Source: Strigops habroptila (lineage: Eukaryota > Chordata > Aves > Psittaciformes > Psittacidae). Taken from it: 64,000 nt of DNA. The stretch is from assembly GCF_004027225.2 (NCBI RefSeq), contig NC_044278.2, forward strand, positions 94,666,743 to 94,730,742. The letters are read 5' to 3'. Positions 1 through 12,100 of this stretch are shown here, one piece after another. Every line of letters starts with the position of its first letter. Positions within the stretch are counted from its first letter, which is position 1. The position numbers and the translations under genes were made by a program. The notes beneath the pieces are model-generated. The model saw only the letters and a list, made by a program, of their open reading frames with translations. It did no database searches and was not told where the DNA came from.

Positions 1-762
1 GGAAATTTTTAGGAGGTTAGAAAATGGCTGCTTAGAAACACATCAAGATCTACACCAACAAATATATCTAAGAAGAATCTTAAAAGATGGCAATGAAAAT
101 ATATCCTTGTAAGAGTACTCACTTTACAATCCACTTTCAACACACTTTTCCTTTCATTTTAGTTTACACTGCTGTAATTGCGCAAGGAAGTGAGAACTTA
201 CACATTTCAATTGTATGCCCCTGGGCCTCCAGCTGCAGATGGATGTGAGCCTGGTTCTGTAGTTTTTTGCCATGTGTCCTGGGTGCTCGGGGGCATCTAA
301 AAAACCATTACAGACCCAAGTCTGAGCATCTTGTCTCACATGTAGATATTTTACAATGTGCAGCACCACAACATAAGATTTGGTTATTTGGGTATTTTGG
401 CTTGAAGTACATGTTTAAAACTGCTGACTTCAATGTACCAGTACCATCCTAAAGGACAGTGGATTTTCATACATCTTGAAATACCTGGCTGAACTGAGGC
501 CTTTGAGAACCACTTTATCAGAAAGCATCAATGTTTCATCAAAAACTGGCCATGAAAAATCCTACAAGCATGTCAGGAGTCCAGGGATAAGCTCACAATT
601 CACTTTTGTATATCCATGCGCACACTTCTTTCTACTCTTCCAGGGATGTCTAGAACTGCAGGTAGGGAAAGTCTGCAGCTCACAAAAATCACTTCCAGCC
701 TAGACTTAAATAACCAGCTAATTCCACGGGCAGCTGCCTGCCCAACACACATAAGCTGCCAA

Positions 763-805
763 GCACTTGCCCAGGGTCACAGGCAGATGTGGCAGCCTGC
801 CCCCA
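763..805 (+). repeat. Possible MIR-like core-SINE trace
   Basis: The stretch around CACTTGCCCAGGGTCACAGG followed by TGTGGCAG resembles the conserved 3' core of MIR-type SINEs. It is about 40 bp and could be chance. Confidence 0.25.
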
Positions 806-3800
806 GCTATGATTGCTTGAGTGAGCTGCTGCAAGACTGAGTGTGTCTCCAGGATCTGCCATTTATCCTGCAATAACCCTCATTTACCCTCATTGGATTT
901 GTCTATGTGACACAAGGACCTGAAAAATGCCATCATTAGATACATTTTCTTCTCAAAAATAGGTCTGTTCTGTCCCATTTATGCTCTTGCTATTCCTTTG
1001 GAGGTCATTCCAATTTACTAAATACCATAAGACTATTTTGCAATGCTGAATGTTTTAAACCTTTGGCTGTGAGCTTGCATGCTAATTTAGCATACCAGAG
1101 CACATGGTTTCAGCAAGTGCAGAGCTGTAGAATTACTTTTACAAATGTTGTTAATATGTCTGAATGCTGGCCCTGTCCCTTATTACTGTGTTTTATTGCC
1201 ATGCTGCTGACAGCAACACCCCATCATATATTGGCCATCCCATCATCAGTCAGTTCAGCTACACAGCAGACATTAATTCTGTTCTGGGAAGACATCATTC
1301 AGCCAGCCAGTACTGTCTGGGATTTTTTTTTTCCTCATAGCTAATCAAGAATCTGACATGTGATGTGCTACATTTATCTCACCTCCTAATAAGTCGAGAA
1401 TAGGGATGTCTTCTTGTTCTGTGATTTTTGTGTAGTACATCCATGTTACGAATGCAGTTAAGAGGCACAACAATTTATCACCCAAGGCCTTTAAACAACA
1501 GTAGTTTTTTTTAAGGGGTGCAATGCTAGGAGCTGGGTTTGTTTCACCCATCTGGAGTGTCCACTCAGAGAAAGGGACTCAGCCAGAAACCCACAGACTT
1601 CCAGTAGAAACTGGTTGTTAACAGCATGCTCTGTACCAGCTTGTTGAAACCAAAGATTAGGCAACATTTCAGGGCACACAAGGAGAGCTTGAAAGTCCTG
1701 CTCATGGGCCAAGGGATCATGAGAACAGCTGCTGGGGAATCCTTGAGTGGTCTCGCAGAGCAGTAGCAGTGTAAAGGCTGAATATCAAAGCCACTGGGGC
1801 ATATACTAGGAGAAGCCAAGAGAAGGGATGTATCGACGGAAGCTTGAGGTACTGTCAGGTGGGAGGAGACATCAGATTGTTATCTGAACAGACACCAAGT
1901 GAAATGGTGTAGACAGAGAAAAAGTGGGGCACCTTCAGACATGAAGAACAAAGCTCATTGCTCAACAAAGCCAACATTCACACTGCTTTTTCATTTTTCA
2001 GTCCAAATGTGAACTGCTCTAAACTAACACCTTGGAGCTAGAAAGGCCATGAAAAAAAAAAGAAAAACCAAACCCTACTGGCTCCTTCTCCTTTTCCAAA
2101 TCCACCTTCATCATTAACACCATAACCTACAATTTAGAGTACATATGCTACAAAACAGGGCCTCTGAATCTGGCCCTGTGTGACCTGGACAACCATCACA
2201 GCTTGGTCAGACAGTCTGAAACTTAAGCCAAGAGAGACTTGCAAACAGCTTCCCACACCAGCAACTTCACTTTGCACAGGGCCAGCTGAATAGTACAATA
2301 TCTGTCCCTGTGCATGAAGAGTTTTCAGTTTTCAAGGCCTGAGAAGGAAAACCCAGAGTTTATATGGCCTCCTACCTTTTACACTGTGTTAAAAACCAAG
2401 TTGTTTCTCCAGTAGAGGGGTTGACATACCTGCAGGAATTAGTTATAACACCGTGATGCATTAACTCCTTCTGATAAGTACAAAATAAATAATCCATTTC
2501 TCCAAAAGAGATTTTTACTAGTTTTTGAAGTGAAAGTGTCAGCAAGATTCAGAAATTAAAAATTACAGTGTGCCTTTAAGGATAAAAATGAACTAGCTGG
2601 AATAGAAGTGCAAAACCACAGCTCTAAAATAGATGGATGGGAAAAAATATTTTGCAAGAAAAGATCCATGAAACTTTTTAGAGAATGTTAAATTAAATTT
2701 TTTACGATCTAATGTATAAATTCTGAAGGTTTAGCTATACTAACAGAGTTGATCTTTTCGTTAGTTATGCTTACACTGTGATACTCGCAAAATTCTCAAG
2801 CACTCTTAAAGCTGATTTGAGATAATTATTTCATTAATTAATCATAAAAAATGATCCCTGGTGAGATAATGAAAGGAACTTGAAATATGTAATTTTGACT
2901 TCATTGTTAATAAAATCCTATCACCTAGATCTTGGCCAATATAAGGAATCGTGGACTTCAGTTAAGCAAGATATTTGAATGTGTATGCCTAATCTGGAGG
3001 TATGAATAGTCCTATTAGTTTCAAAGAAGCAACCTGATAGAAGAAAGTTAGTTATTGGACTAAAGGTAGGCATATGATTACTTACCTTTCTGAATGAGGG
3101 CCATGGCAGATCAGATGTGTCTCTAGGGTAATTCCACCTACAGTAGTAGATTGAAGCATGCATTAGCTCCAGAATAACATACTCTAGCCTATTTTTGAAG
3201 CTCCCAGACCTGAAATCACCAACTCTTTTTCAGCATATGAAACCAACCTGCTCCTCCAAGATCCAGGGAGCGCCAAGAAACTGGTTAAGATTCTGCATTT
3301 CTTGTGCCATCTTAAGCATTATTTGAAGTTCTAAAACCCATATGCCACAAAGCATGTGACAGTTGTAGCCAGTGTTTGTAGGTACAGTTGCATCCCACTG
3401 TGGTGGAATGTGTGGCCTGAGGAAGGGAGGCAAATAGAAGCAGGCTTCTGTGAATACACACCTTCTCTCCAAGCTTAGCTAGGATTAGAGGCAGCATCCA
3501 CTCTAAGGTCTGAAATGCCTCTTTTCCGAATGGGAGCAAAAATTATCAAATTCTGCCCCTGCAAAACCTTCTGTATTAAAGAAAATCTAGACTTGTGACC
3601 AGGTGGGGACGGGAGAGGAATACATAGCCATCAGTGGAAACAAGCCAATTTGTTGCCCTGCGTGGTCTGATTGTGTTCAAGAATGCTACAAAGTGGGTCT
3701 TGCCAAGCAAATGACATGCATGCTTTGCCAGAAGCAATCTTTCTGCTTGGACTCCTATCTGAGACTAGTGCCTTAATCTTTAACAAATTGATCTTTAACA

Positions 3801-4014
3801 TATTGCTTTATTTTTATGTAAATGCATTTGCTTGTATGACAGAAATCCATGTAAATGCTATAACTGCATCTAATTGTCTCAAAAAAGGTTATTTAGGTCC
3901 ATTTTATCTTCTAGTTAATGGCATAAAACTTTAGATGTCACTTTCCTAGCAGAAAACATCAGAAGCTGTTTTGCAGAGCTAATCAGCCCTAGAAGGCCTT
4001 ACCCTTGATCCAGC

Positions 4015-4058
4015 ATACCATACAGGGCAACACTTGATACCATACAGGGCAACATTTC
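4015..4058. repeat. Tandem duplication, 22-nt unit
   Basis: ATACCATACAGGGCAACA followed by four bases is repeated directly after itself with only two differences near the end of the unit. Confidence 0.92.
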
Positions 4059-7000
4059 TGTCATCGTAGAAATTCAGATTATGTCTTGAAGCATTAAGTC
4101 ATCCACAGATTAAATTGAAGTTCCTTGCATGGCTCATTGAGGTTTCAGGAACAAGACTAAGCTCTTCATTTTCATGTAGCTAAGAGTAGGAGCAAGACTG
4201 ACTTGAGCTCATACTCCATGTTCTTCTACCTTTGGCTAGAGCGGAAATAGAACAACATGTTTCTAGTTCGACTGAATCTTGCACAACTGCGTTTGTGCCG
4301 TCTTCCCCATTGTGTATGATCTCTGGTTGTTTTGGTCCACAAAGCAAAAAATTAATTTCTATTTCTTCTTCATATTCTGTGCTTCTCTGATGCCCAACAC
4401 AGGTAATGTCTATCAGGAGAAAAACTAGCAGTAATGGGAGAAGAGTAATGATGCACAACAGTCAGAATTCAAAACCAAAATTGGACATTTAACCCCAGTA
4501 ACCCGAAGGAAAGGGAACATCTTTGGTGTCCAAAAATAACAGCCCTCCAATCCCCCATGGTTTTAAAGAGAAGGAAGAAGAAGTCATCTGCTGCTAATGC
4601 TAAAGATATTCTTAGCTAAACTATGTTTCAACAAGAAAATAAACCAAACTGTCATTCCTTTATCATAACTGAGTAGTAAAAACCCTTTAAAGAAAAGTGT
4701 GTTCAATAAACTTCCGTCAAAATCAAACAGATATTTATTAGCTAGAGCAAAGCACAGATAATAAGAAGACATCACATTCCTGCAATAATTTTCAGTAAAT
4801 CTACAGCATGACAAGAAACAGGGTCCTCAGGTCTGCCTCCCTAGCCTGCGTTTTTGTCCAAATTGAAATGATGGCACAAGCAGGAAGTCTCTGGGACATT
4901 GGATCTCCAGCTTCTAAACAGTCACGTATACTTGTTCAGAAAGCAGGGAAAATGAAGGAGGCAATAGAAGGTTACCATGGGGAAAAGAGGAATGAAAACT
5001 GAAGAGAAGCAAAGGGTAGAAATCTAAGTGGTATTGGAGAGAAAATTAGATGTGGAAAGAAGTCAGAAGTAATCGTAACAAGGAAGGGTTTCAAATTCCA
5101 GGGGAGGAGATCCCCTGACAGAGAAAAGCAGCATCCCTATGCTCTAGGTGGACATAGCAGCAGCCCATTGCTCAAGTGAGTTTGGAAATGCTGTGGATGG
5201 CTGTGCTAATGAAAAGCTTGGCTGAGAGTAGGAAGAGGAGTGGTGCTCTAAACCTCCAGGGCAGAGGAAGGTAGTAATTACTGGAACTAATGAGTCCTAG
5301 CTCTGATTTCAATGGCATGTCATTATGCTGGCATATACCCCAAAAATGAGATACAAACAGGAGAGAAAAACATGAAGCAGGAAGAACAGATGCAGGATAA
5401 TGGCTGTTGCACATGAAAACTGAGAAATGTAAACCTGCATTGCCATTAACATTATTAACAGCAGCACAGTCATAAACTAAGATAAATTCACCAATCAAAA
5501 CCCACAGCTTTACAAGTGTGTCATGTAAGCAGGAGCAGTTAAGAGGACTGAAGAGCAAAGACAGTTTTCTAATGGAACTAACTATGCAATTCACCTGAAG
5601 AGTTAATCACTTCACATGAGGTTATCTTCTCTGCTGGATCTAAAACGTCAATTTATCCAGAACTCATTTTTAAAGGGAAATACAGCTTATTCCTGTGAAC
5701 TGAGGGGGAAAAGTGGTGATTCAATTAATCAGCTAATCAGCTAAGAACAAAAGGTCTTTAGACAGGTGTGAAAACCAGAGCAAGCAGAGGTCCAGGACAG
5801 ACTAGGTCCATGCAAGACTCGCTCACTTAGTGCCCTGTCCAGGGATGGCAACGACATGCTATGCCCCACTACTTACTCAAATGAAGACTTTCCCAACTAT
5901 TTGAAATAAAATCTGTCTCTAAGTCAGAATTTACTGTTTGTATGATCTTGGATTTTATTCAAGCTGATGGCTGGCTTTCAAAGTCATTGCGGTATACGCT
6001 TGCAGAAGTATTTGAGCTGAAGGTCTTAAGGAAATACGGAAAATATCACTATCAGTAATCACACAGCCATCTTTCTTTAAGTAATTAGGAAGACAGGAAT
6101 ACTTTGGAGATGCTAGTGCTCCACCCAAAAGGCATTCCCTTCACAGTGATAGGTCTAGAAAGGCTCCAGGTGATGCTGAGTTCAGTCAGCCAATTCTGCC
6201 AATCCTGTATAACGAGCTCTTGCACCTAATGCAATTTTGATTTCAATGCATAAATCTGAATTGATGTGAAATAGGCATTCACAATATCTCATGTTAGAAG
6301 GAATATTTTAGTTGAATTTTTGTTGTGGTTTGAGATCTACACCAGCTTTACTTACTTACTACTTTACTTTTGTTATTCAAAACACTTCGGTGGTTTTGTT
6401 GGTTTGTTGGGGTTTTTTTACATTTGCAAAAAAATCTGCTTCCTTGTTCTTTCATTTATGGCAACTGCAGGAAAACAAATACTTTTAGGAAAAGAGTCTT
6501 CTTTTTCCAGCTGTACTATAACTAATCAGCTGAGTTTACTGGTAGTCTGTTATGAAGAGACTATCTCAGTCCTGTACTGATCATTGTTACTTCATTCAGC
6601 AGCCAAAGGATGGTGAAAATCCACAGGGCTAAAGCTCATGAAAACCAAATAGACATGTTCATTCCAGTGCTTTACACTACAACCTTTTATTTAGCTATTT
6701 ATCAGCTGCTCTTGAAGCTACCTAGGAAGATTAATTAGTGGACAGTCTTGCTCCAAGAGCAGTGCCTTTCAAAGGCAGCTCCTTAGGACTGGTACAAAGG
6801 GTCCAGTGATGATGTGTCTCCATCTTATACTTCTTTTAAATACAGGGAAGGTTATTCTAATGGTACTTACTGAGACCCTTAGGATGTTTGGCTAAATGTG
6901 GTGTGTTTTATAGGCACAGAGTGGGAGCTGCACTCAGAGCACTGGGCACCAGTAACACCACGAAGCCTCCTTGCAGCCATCAATGAGCCATTTAACACCA

Positions 7001-7610
7001 GGATTTGAGTATTTCTGCAGGGTGAAACGAAGTATTACAAAAGCAGGCGCCTTATTTTGAAACTAGCCAGCATGGGCACAAACAGCAGCATAACCTGCAG
7101 GAGCAGAATGTTTGCGCTAGCTGGTGTCCCCACATGTGTTTTTGGATTCCCCATGAGCCCTGAGCTGCAATCGCTGTGATGTGAGCTGGCTAGTTTAAGG
7201 CTGCAAAAAGTTACCTAAGGCAGACACAGTCACAGGTTTTGTTCATGAAGCCTCAGAAAGAACAGAGCAATTCTGAGGTAAAACTTTGTACAGTTTTCCC
7301 TAATGTAGCCAGATTTATTCTTACTTTGGAGTATGCATTCAAGACATGGAGCTATTCCTGAAACTCCCTTCCAAAAGACACGTGGAGGCAAGCCCGCAAA
7401 CTAATTTATTTTTTATCAGTCAGGTGCTTTTTATCAGTAAGAAATTACCCACAGGAATGTATATCTGAGACAGAGGTAAACAGACAACAGAAACAGGGAG
7501 GCTGTTATGATATATAGTACACTTTTGCCCACTGCCTTGGGTAGAATACATACTTCAGCTTTGTAACTTCCCTTCTCAGATTGTTCATGATTTGCTTCTG
7601 TTTTATTGCT

Positions 7611-7656
7611 GCTCTATATTGTTAGATTGTTGCTCTATATTGTTGCCCTATATTGT
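7611..7656. repeat. Short direct repeats of a CTATATTGTT word
   Basis: Three copies of GCTCTATATTGTT or GCCCTATATTGTT occur within 46 nt, the first two separated by 8 nt. Probably replication slippage. Confidence 0.8.
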
Positions 7657-8441
7657 TAAATATAGGGACATTTAAAAGTCCTTGCCAAGAGGAAAGACCC
7701 TCGAGAAACACACTGAAGCGCAAACATTAGGGAAAGTTCAGATAGAGAACCAAACAGAGCAATGGTGAAAGGACATCTCATGTAGGAACAGAGGACAGGG
7801 ACTCAAAAATCTGGTGATGTTCCCAATGCTATAAATAAAGCCTCTAGCAGAACTGAAATAGAGTCCAAATCTTTAGCCATAGCTTACCAGCTTAATCACA
7901 ACAGTGTCTTCTCTTTCACAGACAAATTCATCTTTTGCAGCAGAGAGAAAATGGTGTTGTTACAATGTCAGATCCTGAGGCTTTATCCTCCGATCCATTT
8001 CCAAAATGACTGTTGAAACTGAAATACCATGTCTAAAAGATAATGAAGTTACCTAGGCAGTTAATCAAGTATTCAAAGCCGAAGTTACATGTTTTTCTCT
8101 GTTTTAATCTCCCTCTTTAAGAGATTTTCAGGTGAAGGTTAAGTATTTCTAACCCACACATACAAGCTGTGCTCTTGCATTGCCTGATACATTTTAAAAA
8201 CACATTCTTCACTGTAGAAATCCCTCTTCTTCGCTGTAAAAGAGAGATTAAAAGAGGTTGTTTCTGTTTGTATCATGGTTTCCCTAAGCGTCTTGTGTGA
8301 TTGTATACCAAAAGCACCAAGCCTTTTCCTCAGACAACAGAGTTGAGGCACCTGTATTTCGGGCACAAAGGAAAAAAGCTTCATTGGTTATAAAGTGCCA
8401 TGTGCATCTCAGTCAGATGCATGGAAATAAATGCTAGCATC

Positions 8442-8916
8442 TGTGGTGGATTGACCCTGCCTGGACACCAGGCACCCTTGCTCCGGCGTGAGGTCCTCCA
8501 TGGCTTGCAGGTAGATATCTGCTCCTCCATGGACCCCCATGGACTGCAGGGCGACAGCCTGCCTCACCATAGTCTGCACGATAGACTGCAGGGGTATCTC
8601 TGCGCCAGTGTCTATAGCACCTCCTCCCCTCCTTCTGACCTTGGTGTCTGCAGGATGTTTCTCACACACCACACATTCTCACTCCTCTCTCCAGCTGCAA
8701 TTGCTGTTGCGCAGGATTTATTCCTCTTCTTAAATACATTATCTCAGAGGCTCTACTACTGTTGCTGATGGGCTCAGCCCTGGCTATTGCTGGGTTCGTC
8801 TTGGAGCCGGCTGACACTGGCTCTATCAGACATAGGGGAAGATTCTGGCAGCTTCTCACAGAAGCCACTCCTGTAGCCCCCCTTCTACTAAAACCTTGCC
8901 ACACAAACCCAATACA
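8442..8916 (-). mobile_element. Avian endogenous retrovirus LTR (probable 3' LTR, internally deleted)
   Basis: An LTR-like unit with TG...CA ends: TGTGGTGGATTGACCCTGCC at the left edge and ACACAAACCCAATACA at the right. Read on the minus strand it starts TGTATTGGGTTTGTGTGGC, has a TATTTAA box at 8736-8730, and is preceded by a purine-rich tract, so minus is the likely sense. The middle carries degenerate repeated CCATGG...CTGCAGG units. It resembles a longer LTR family common in birds from which a central block appears to be missing. Five-base flanks (left GCATC, right TTCCA) do not match, so it is not a clean solo LTR. Confidence 0.75.
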
Positions 8917-8932
8917 TTCCACCCCTCGCTTC
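8917..8932 (-). promoter_or_regulatory. Retroviral polypurine tract next to U3
   Basis: On the minus strand the 16 nt GAAGCGAGGGGTGGAA lie directly against the TGTATTGGG start of the LTR. Position and composition fit a plus-strand primer (PPT), which makes this the 3' LTR and places internal sequence to its right. Confidence 0.55.
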
Positions 8933-9135
8933 TGTGAATCACGTATTTAAGAATTATCACTGGAATCCACATTCAGCACACAGTCTTCACCAATTTCACA
9001 AACTTCACTCACATCAACAAAAATAATTCCCCACACCAAAATCAAAGTAACAGTTATCCCAGGTATCCGAGGTGCCAGGGCACTCACAAGCATTGGAATT
9101 TTGTGCCTGCGGGCTGAGCTCAGGACAGCCATGGA
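8933..9135 (-). pseudogene. ERV internal 3'-terminal remnant with short open frame
   Basis: An open frame of 61 codons (9132-8947, ATG start, TAA stop) ends 14 nt before the polypurine tract. Its middle (about residues 22-40) is hydrophobic enough for one membrane segment, and the C-terminal third is acidic. By position it would be the last coding segment of the provirus, perhaps the end of env or an accessory frame. No diagnostic motif was found and the upstream provirus is absent, so it is a fragment. The right boundary is uncertain. Confidence 0.35.
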
Positions 9136-12100
9136 TGTGTCTCTATTCTCCTATGTATCAGACTAAAGACATAAGACATATTAAAGAAGATCCTCTGCCC
9201 TTTGTAATGAAATTAGTTGCTGTTGCTGCTACCTTTAGTTGTCATTATTAGTGACTAAGACACACAAAACTGTCTGGGATGCCTTACTTGAGGATTTAGA
9301 CTTGTTAATGAGATCTCTCAACAATTAAAATATAAGTTGCATTCAAATGACCATGCCTGGTGGATTCTTAAGCACTGTGCTAATTAGTTTGTATTCTCAA
9401 ACATGTGCTGCCAGCCAACACCAAACATGCTGCAGGTGGATTTTTTGTCTTGAAATCTGCTCAATTAGGACCATTTACAACATGGTCATAGGCAGTCCTT
9501 CTGCTCCTGTTCCAGAACGGTCACATTAGGCTACTCCAAGCTTAGCTCACCTTTCACTCAAATGGGTAACAACACTGCTCCAAAACCCATGTGGGGCTAC
9601 AGCCACCAAAGCAAGGTTTCCAGCACTGAAGTACTGCTTAAAATATATATTCAGCTAGAGTAGCTCTGTGCAAGGTCTGCTGTATTTTGAGGGAGTTTTT
9701 TTTGTGCTTACAGCTCCAGGACAGAGGCTGGAGCTGCTCAGCTGGGTGGAGGGATATTTCTCTCTATCTCCCACAGTGGTTGAGCAGCTCCATGCCAGAT
9801 CATGACTGGCAGCTAGTACCATGCATGGCCTCATCCCACAGGCTTGGGGGCCACTGGGGAGCCTCAGCAGCACCAACAGACACCATCAGCAAAGGGCTGC
9901 TACAGTCTAGGTACCAGGGGCACATGGACTTGATTTCAGGAATTAAAATGTTGCCCAAGTCCCACTGGGGGTGTCTAAGATCTTCGGTGGCTTTTGTGGT
10001 TGTGAGGTTCCGTGGTGAGGTGAAGAGACATGGTCTTTCACCTGCTGTTTGGTCAGATTGCCCCAGTGCTGGGAAGGGGAACAGTTCACCCACCATGCAA
10101 GACTATTGGAATCTAAGCACTTTGTCTTTGGGGACATAGGACAGGGCAACGCACAGAGCCTGATTCTTTGATAACACCAGTACCTAATTTTGCTTTTTAA
10201 ACCATTCCTATCATTCCATTCCTTTCATGTCATTCTGAGCCCCAGGTATTATGTCACCTCAGCAGCACACACAAAGGAGATGGACATGTGTGCTGGCAGC
10301 TCCAGTACCGTTGATCCTCACATCTGAGTGATGTTGCCCACGTGTGCCAGCCAGCACAGCAGTAGCCTAGCAACACTGCCTGCACCAAGGTGTGGACACA
10401 CAAAGTCCTGCTTGTTATTAACAAAGAGAAAGGACAGATAGAAACAATCATGGTGTAATTAATATATACCTGTCATTCTCCACCATGTGGAGTTATTAAT
10501 ATCAGCCCTTTCAAACCAGAAATGACAGGAAGCAATTAAAACTGATATTTACGATTAAATAGGAAAAGCAACCATGGCTTAGCTGGATCAGAGGAAATAC
10601 ATAAAACATGCAGACACTACTGACAGTGGTGTAATTTTATTTAATCAGTAACAAGAAGATGTAGACAAGGAGGTACTTTATTGTAACAATGACACTTCAT
10701 AGAAGACCTTGCATTCCCAGCTCAAAAACCCTTTACAGTATCTACCAGTATTTTACTACAGAAAGTTGTTTATCTTGTAAGGCACTTGAAACAACATACA
10801 TTGCCAAAAAGCTGACAGGGGAAATTACAGAGATATAGAAAATTGCTTTACTGCAGTAGCACCCCGCTGAGCATTTCCCTCATGAAAGTAATTAGACATT
10901 TAAGACAAAGAAACGTAAAAACCCTTGAGGTGTGCAAATTTCAAATGCAGTTGACATCGTTTTGGTACACAATAGGATTTGATTAGTACTTGCAACACAC
11001 GACACACTACAGAGCATGAACAACATCTGCAATTACAAAACCTGTGAAAGGTAAATGCTTTACTTTAGTGGTGTTTCAAAATTCATGGGGCGGGGGGGAA
11101 GTAGGCCGGGAAATAGCCTTCAGCAAGCTGACCAGGTCCTGAGCTTTCAAACTGGAGTCATGATATTAATGACAGAAGGTGTTCGGTGTGTTACAGTGCA
11201 ATGAATGATGTCTGTGTAGCTGTAGCTGGAGAAGCGACCTACTTTGGAAATATTTTGACCTGGAAATTCTCTGTCTGGAATTGCAGCCACATCAAAAACA
11301 GCAATTGGCACTCTTGTCAGCTTTCTGTTTTGCCTTGGGTAAAGTTACAGCGTCTCATAGATACTAAATGTAAGGAATGGACCTGGAATTGCCTAACTCT
11401 TGGCAACATCACTTAAAATAGTCAAATGTTTACTATAATTTTCACTTGCTATGCAGCTGGTTATAAAATGTGCAATTATATCTCCTGGTTCAGCAAAGTG
11501 AAAGATAGCCATTCCAAGAAGACATTGAAAGAGTTCACCCGGGCAGCTGCACGAAAAACTGCTCTGTTACCCAGAGCGGAGCCACAGCTGGGAATTGCCA
11601 CGAATTGTTCAGAAAATGACCAGACTCCTGCGAAAATTTAACTCCAGTTCCTGTCAGCGAAATGCATTTACAGCTCACACACTGCTCTAGCAGTTTGCCT
11701 CTTCCTTTAGCACCCTTTATTGCTCTATGCCTGCTTGTGTTCAAATAATCAGGTTTTAGCAGTAATTAAAGTCTAGGAGAGCAAGGGAAGAGAAAATTTT
11801 CTGCTTTAATTGTATTCCTGAAGCATATAAAAGTACTACGTTTCTTTTTTAGAAGGTATAATAAACTCATAGTAATTGCTTACTGTATCATTTAACTTTC
11901 CTAGTTGTTGCAATAAAAATTAATCCTTTTATTACTAGAAAATAATTAGGTAAATAAAAAATGCCAGGAAAGAGTTGGTGTTTAGATCCACACTGATGAA
12001 TCAGTCACAGCTGGAGTTTTGAGATTCAGGTGTGTTCCCCTCAAGAGATTTGGGCACCTCCAAACTCCATTTTGAGAAAACAACCTATAATGATGTATAT

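Larger units (their letters stand above)
1..8441. other. Intergenic sequence, no gene recognised
   Basis: Apart from the small repeats listed (763, 4015, 7611), no coding region, RNA gene or clear transposon was identified. Open frames are short (the longest is 140 codons, 5594-5172 minus) and have no recognisable domain, splice context or codon pattern. AT-rich and evidently old unique DNA. Confidence 0.6.

Noticed and set aside
4180..4458. Minus-strand frame starting with a hydrophobic, signal-peptide-like segment
   Set aside because: Its first codon is TTG and a stop lies just upstream; no acceptor or donor context and no homology recognised. A hydrophobic start alone is not enough.
5172..5594. 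140-codon open frame on the minus strand
   Set aside because: No recognisable domain; composition (Ser, Leu, Phe, Cys) typical of chance translation; no splice or promoter context.
8409..8672. 87-codon minus-strand frame
   Set aside because: Runs through the repeat-rich part of the LTR at 8442-8916 and out into flanking DNA; a by-product of the LTR.
9687..10139. 150-codon open frame on the plus strand, the longest in the window
   Set aside because: Lies in a GC-richer patch where stops are rarer; a large minus-strand frame overlaps it; no family motif.
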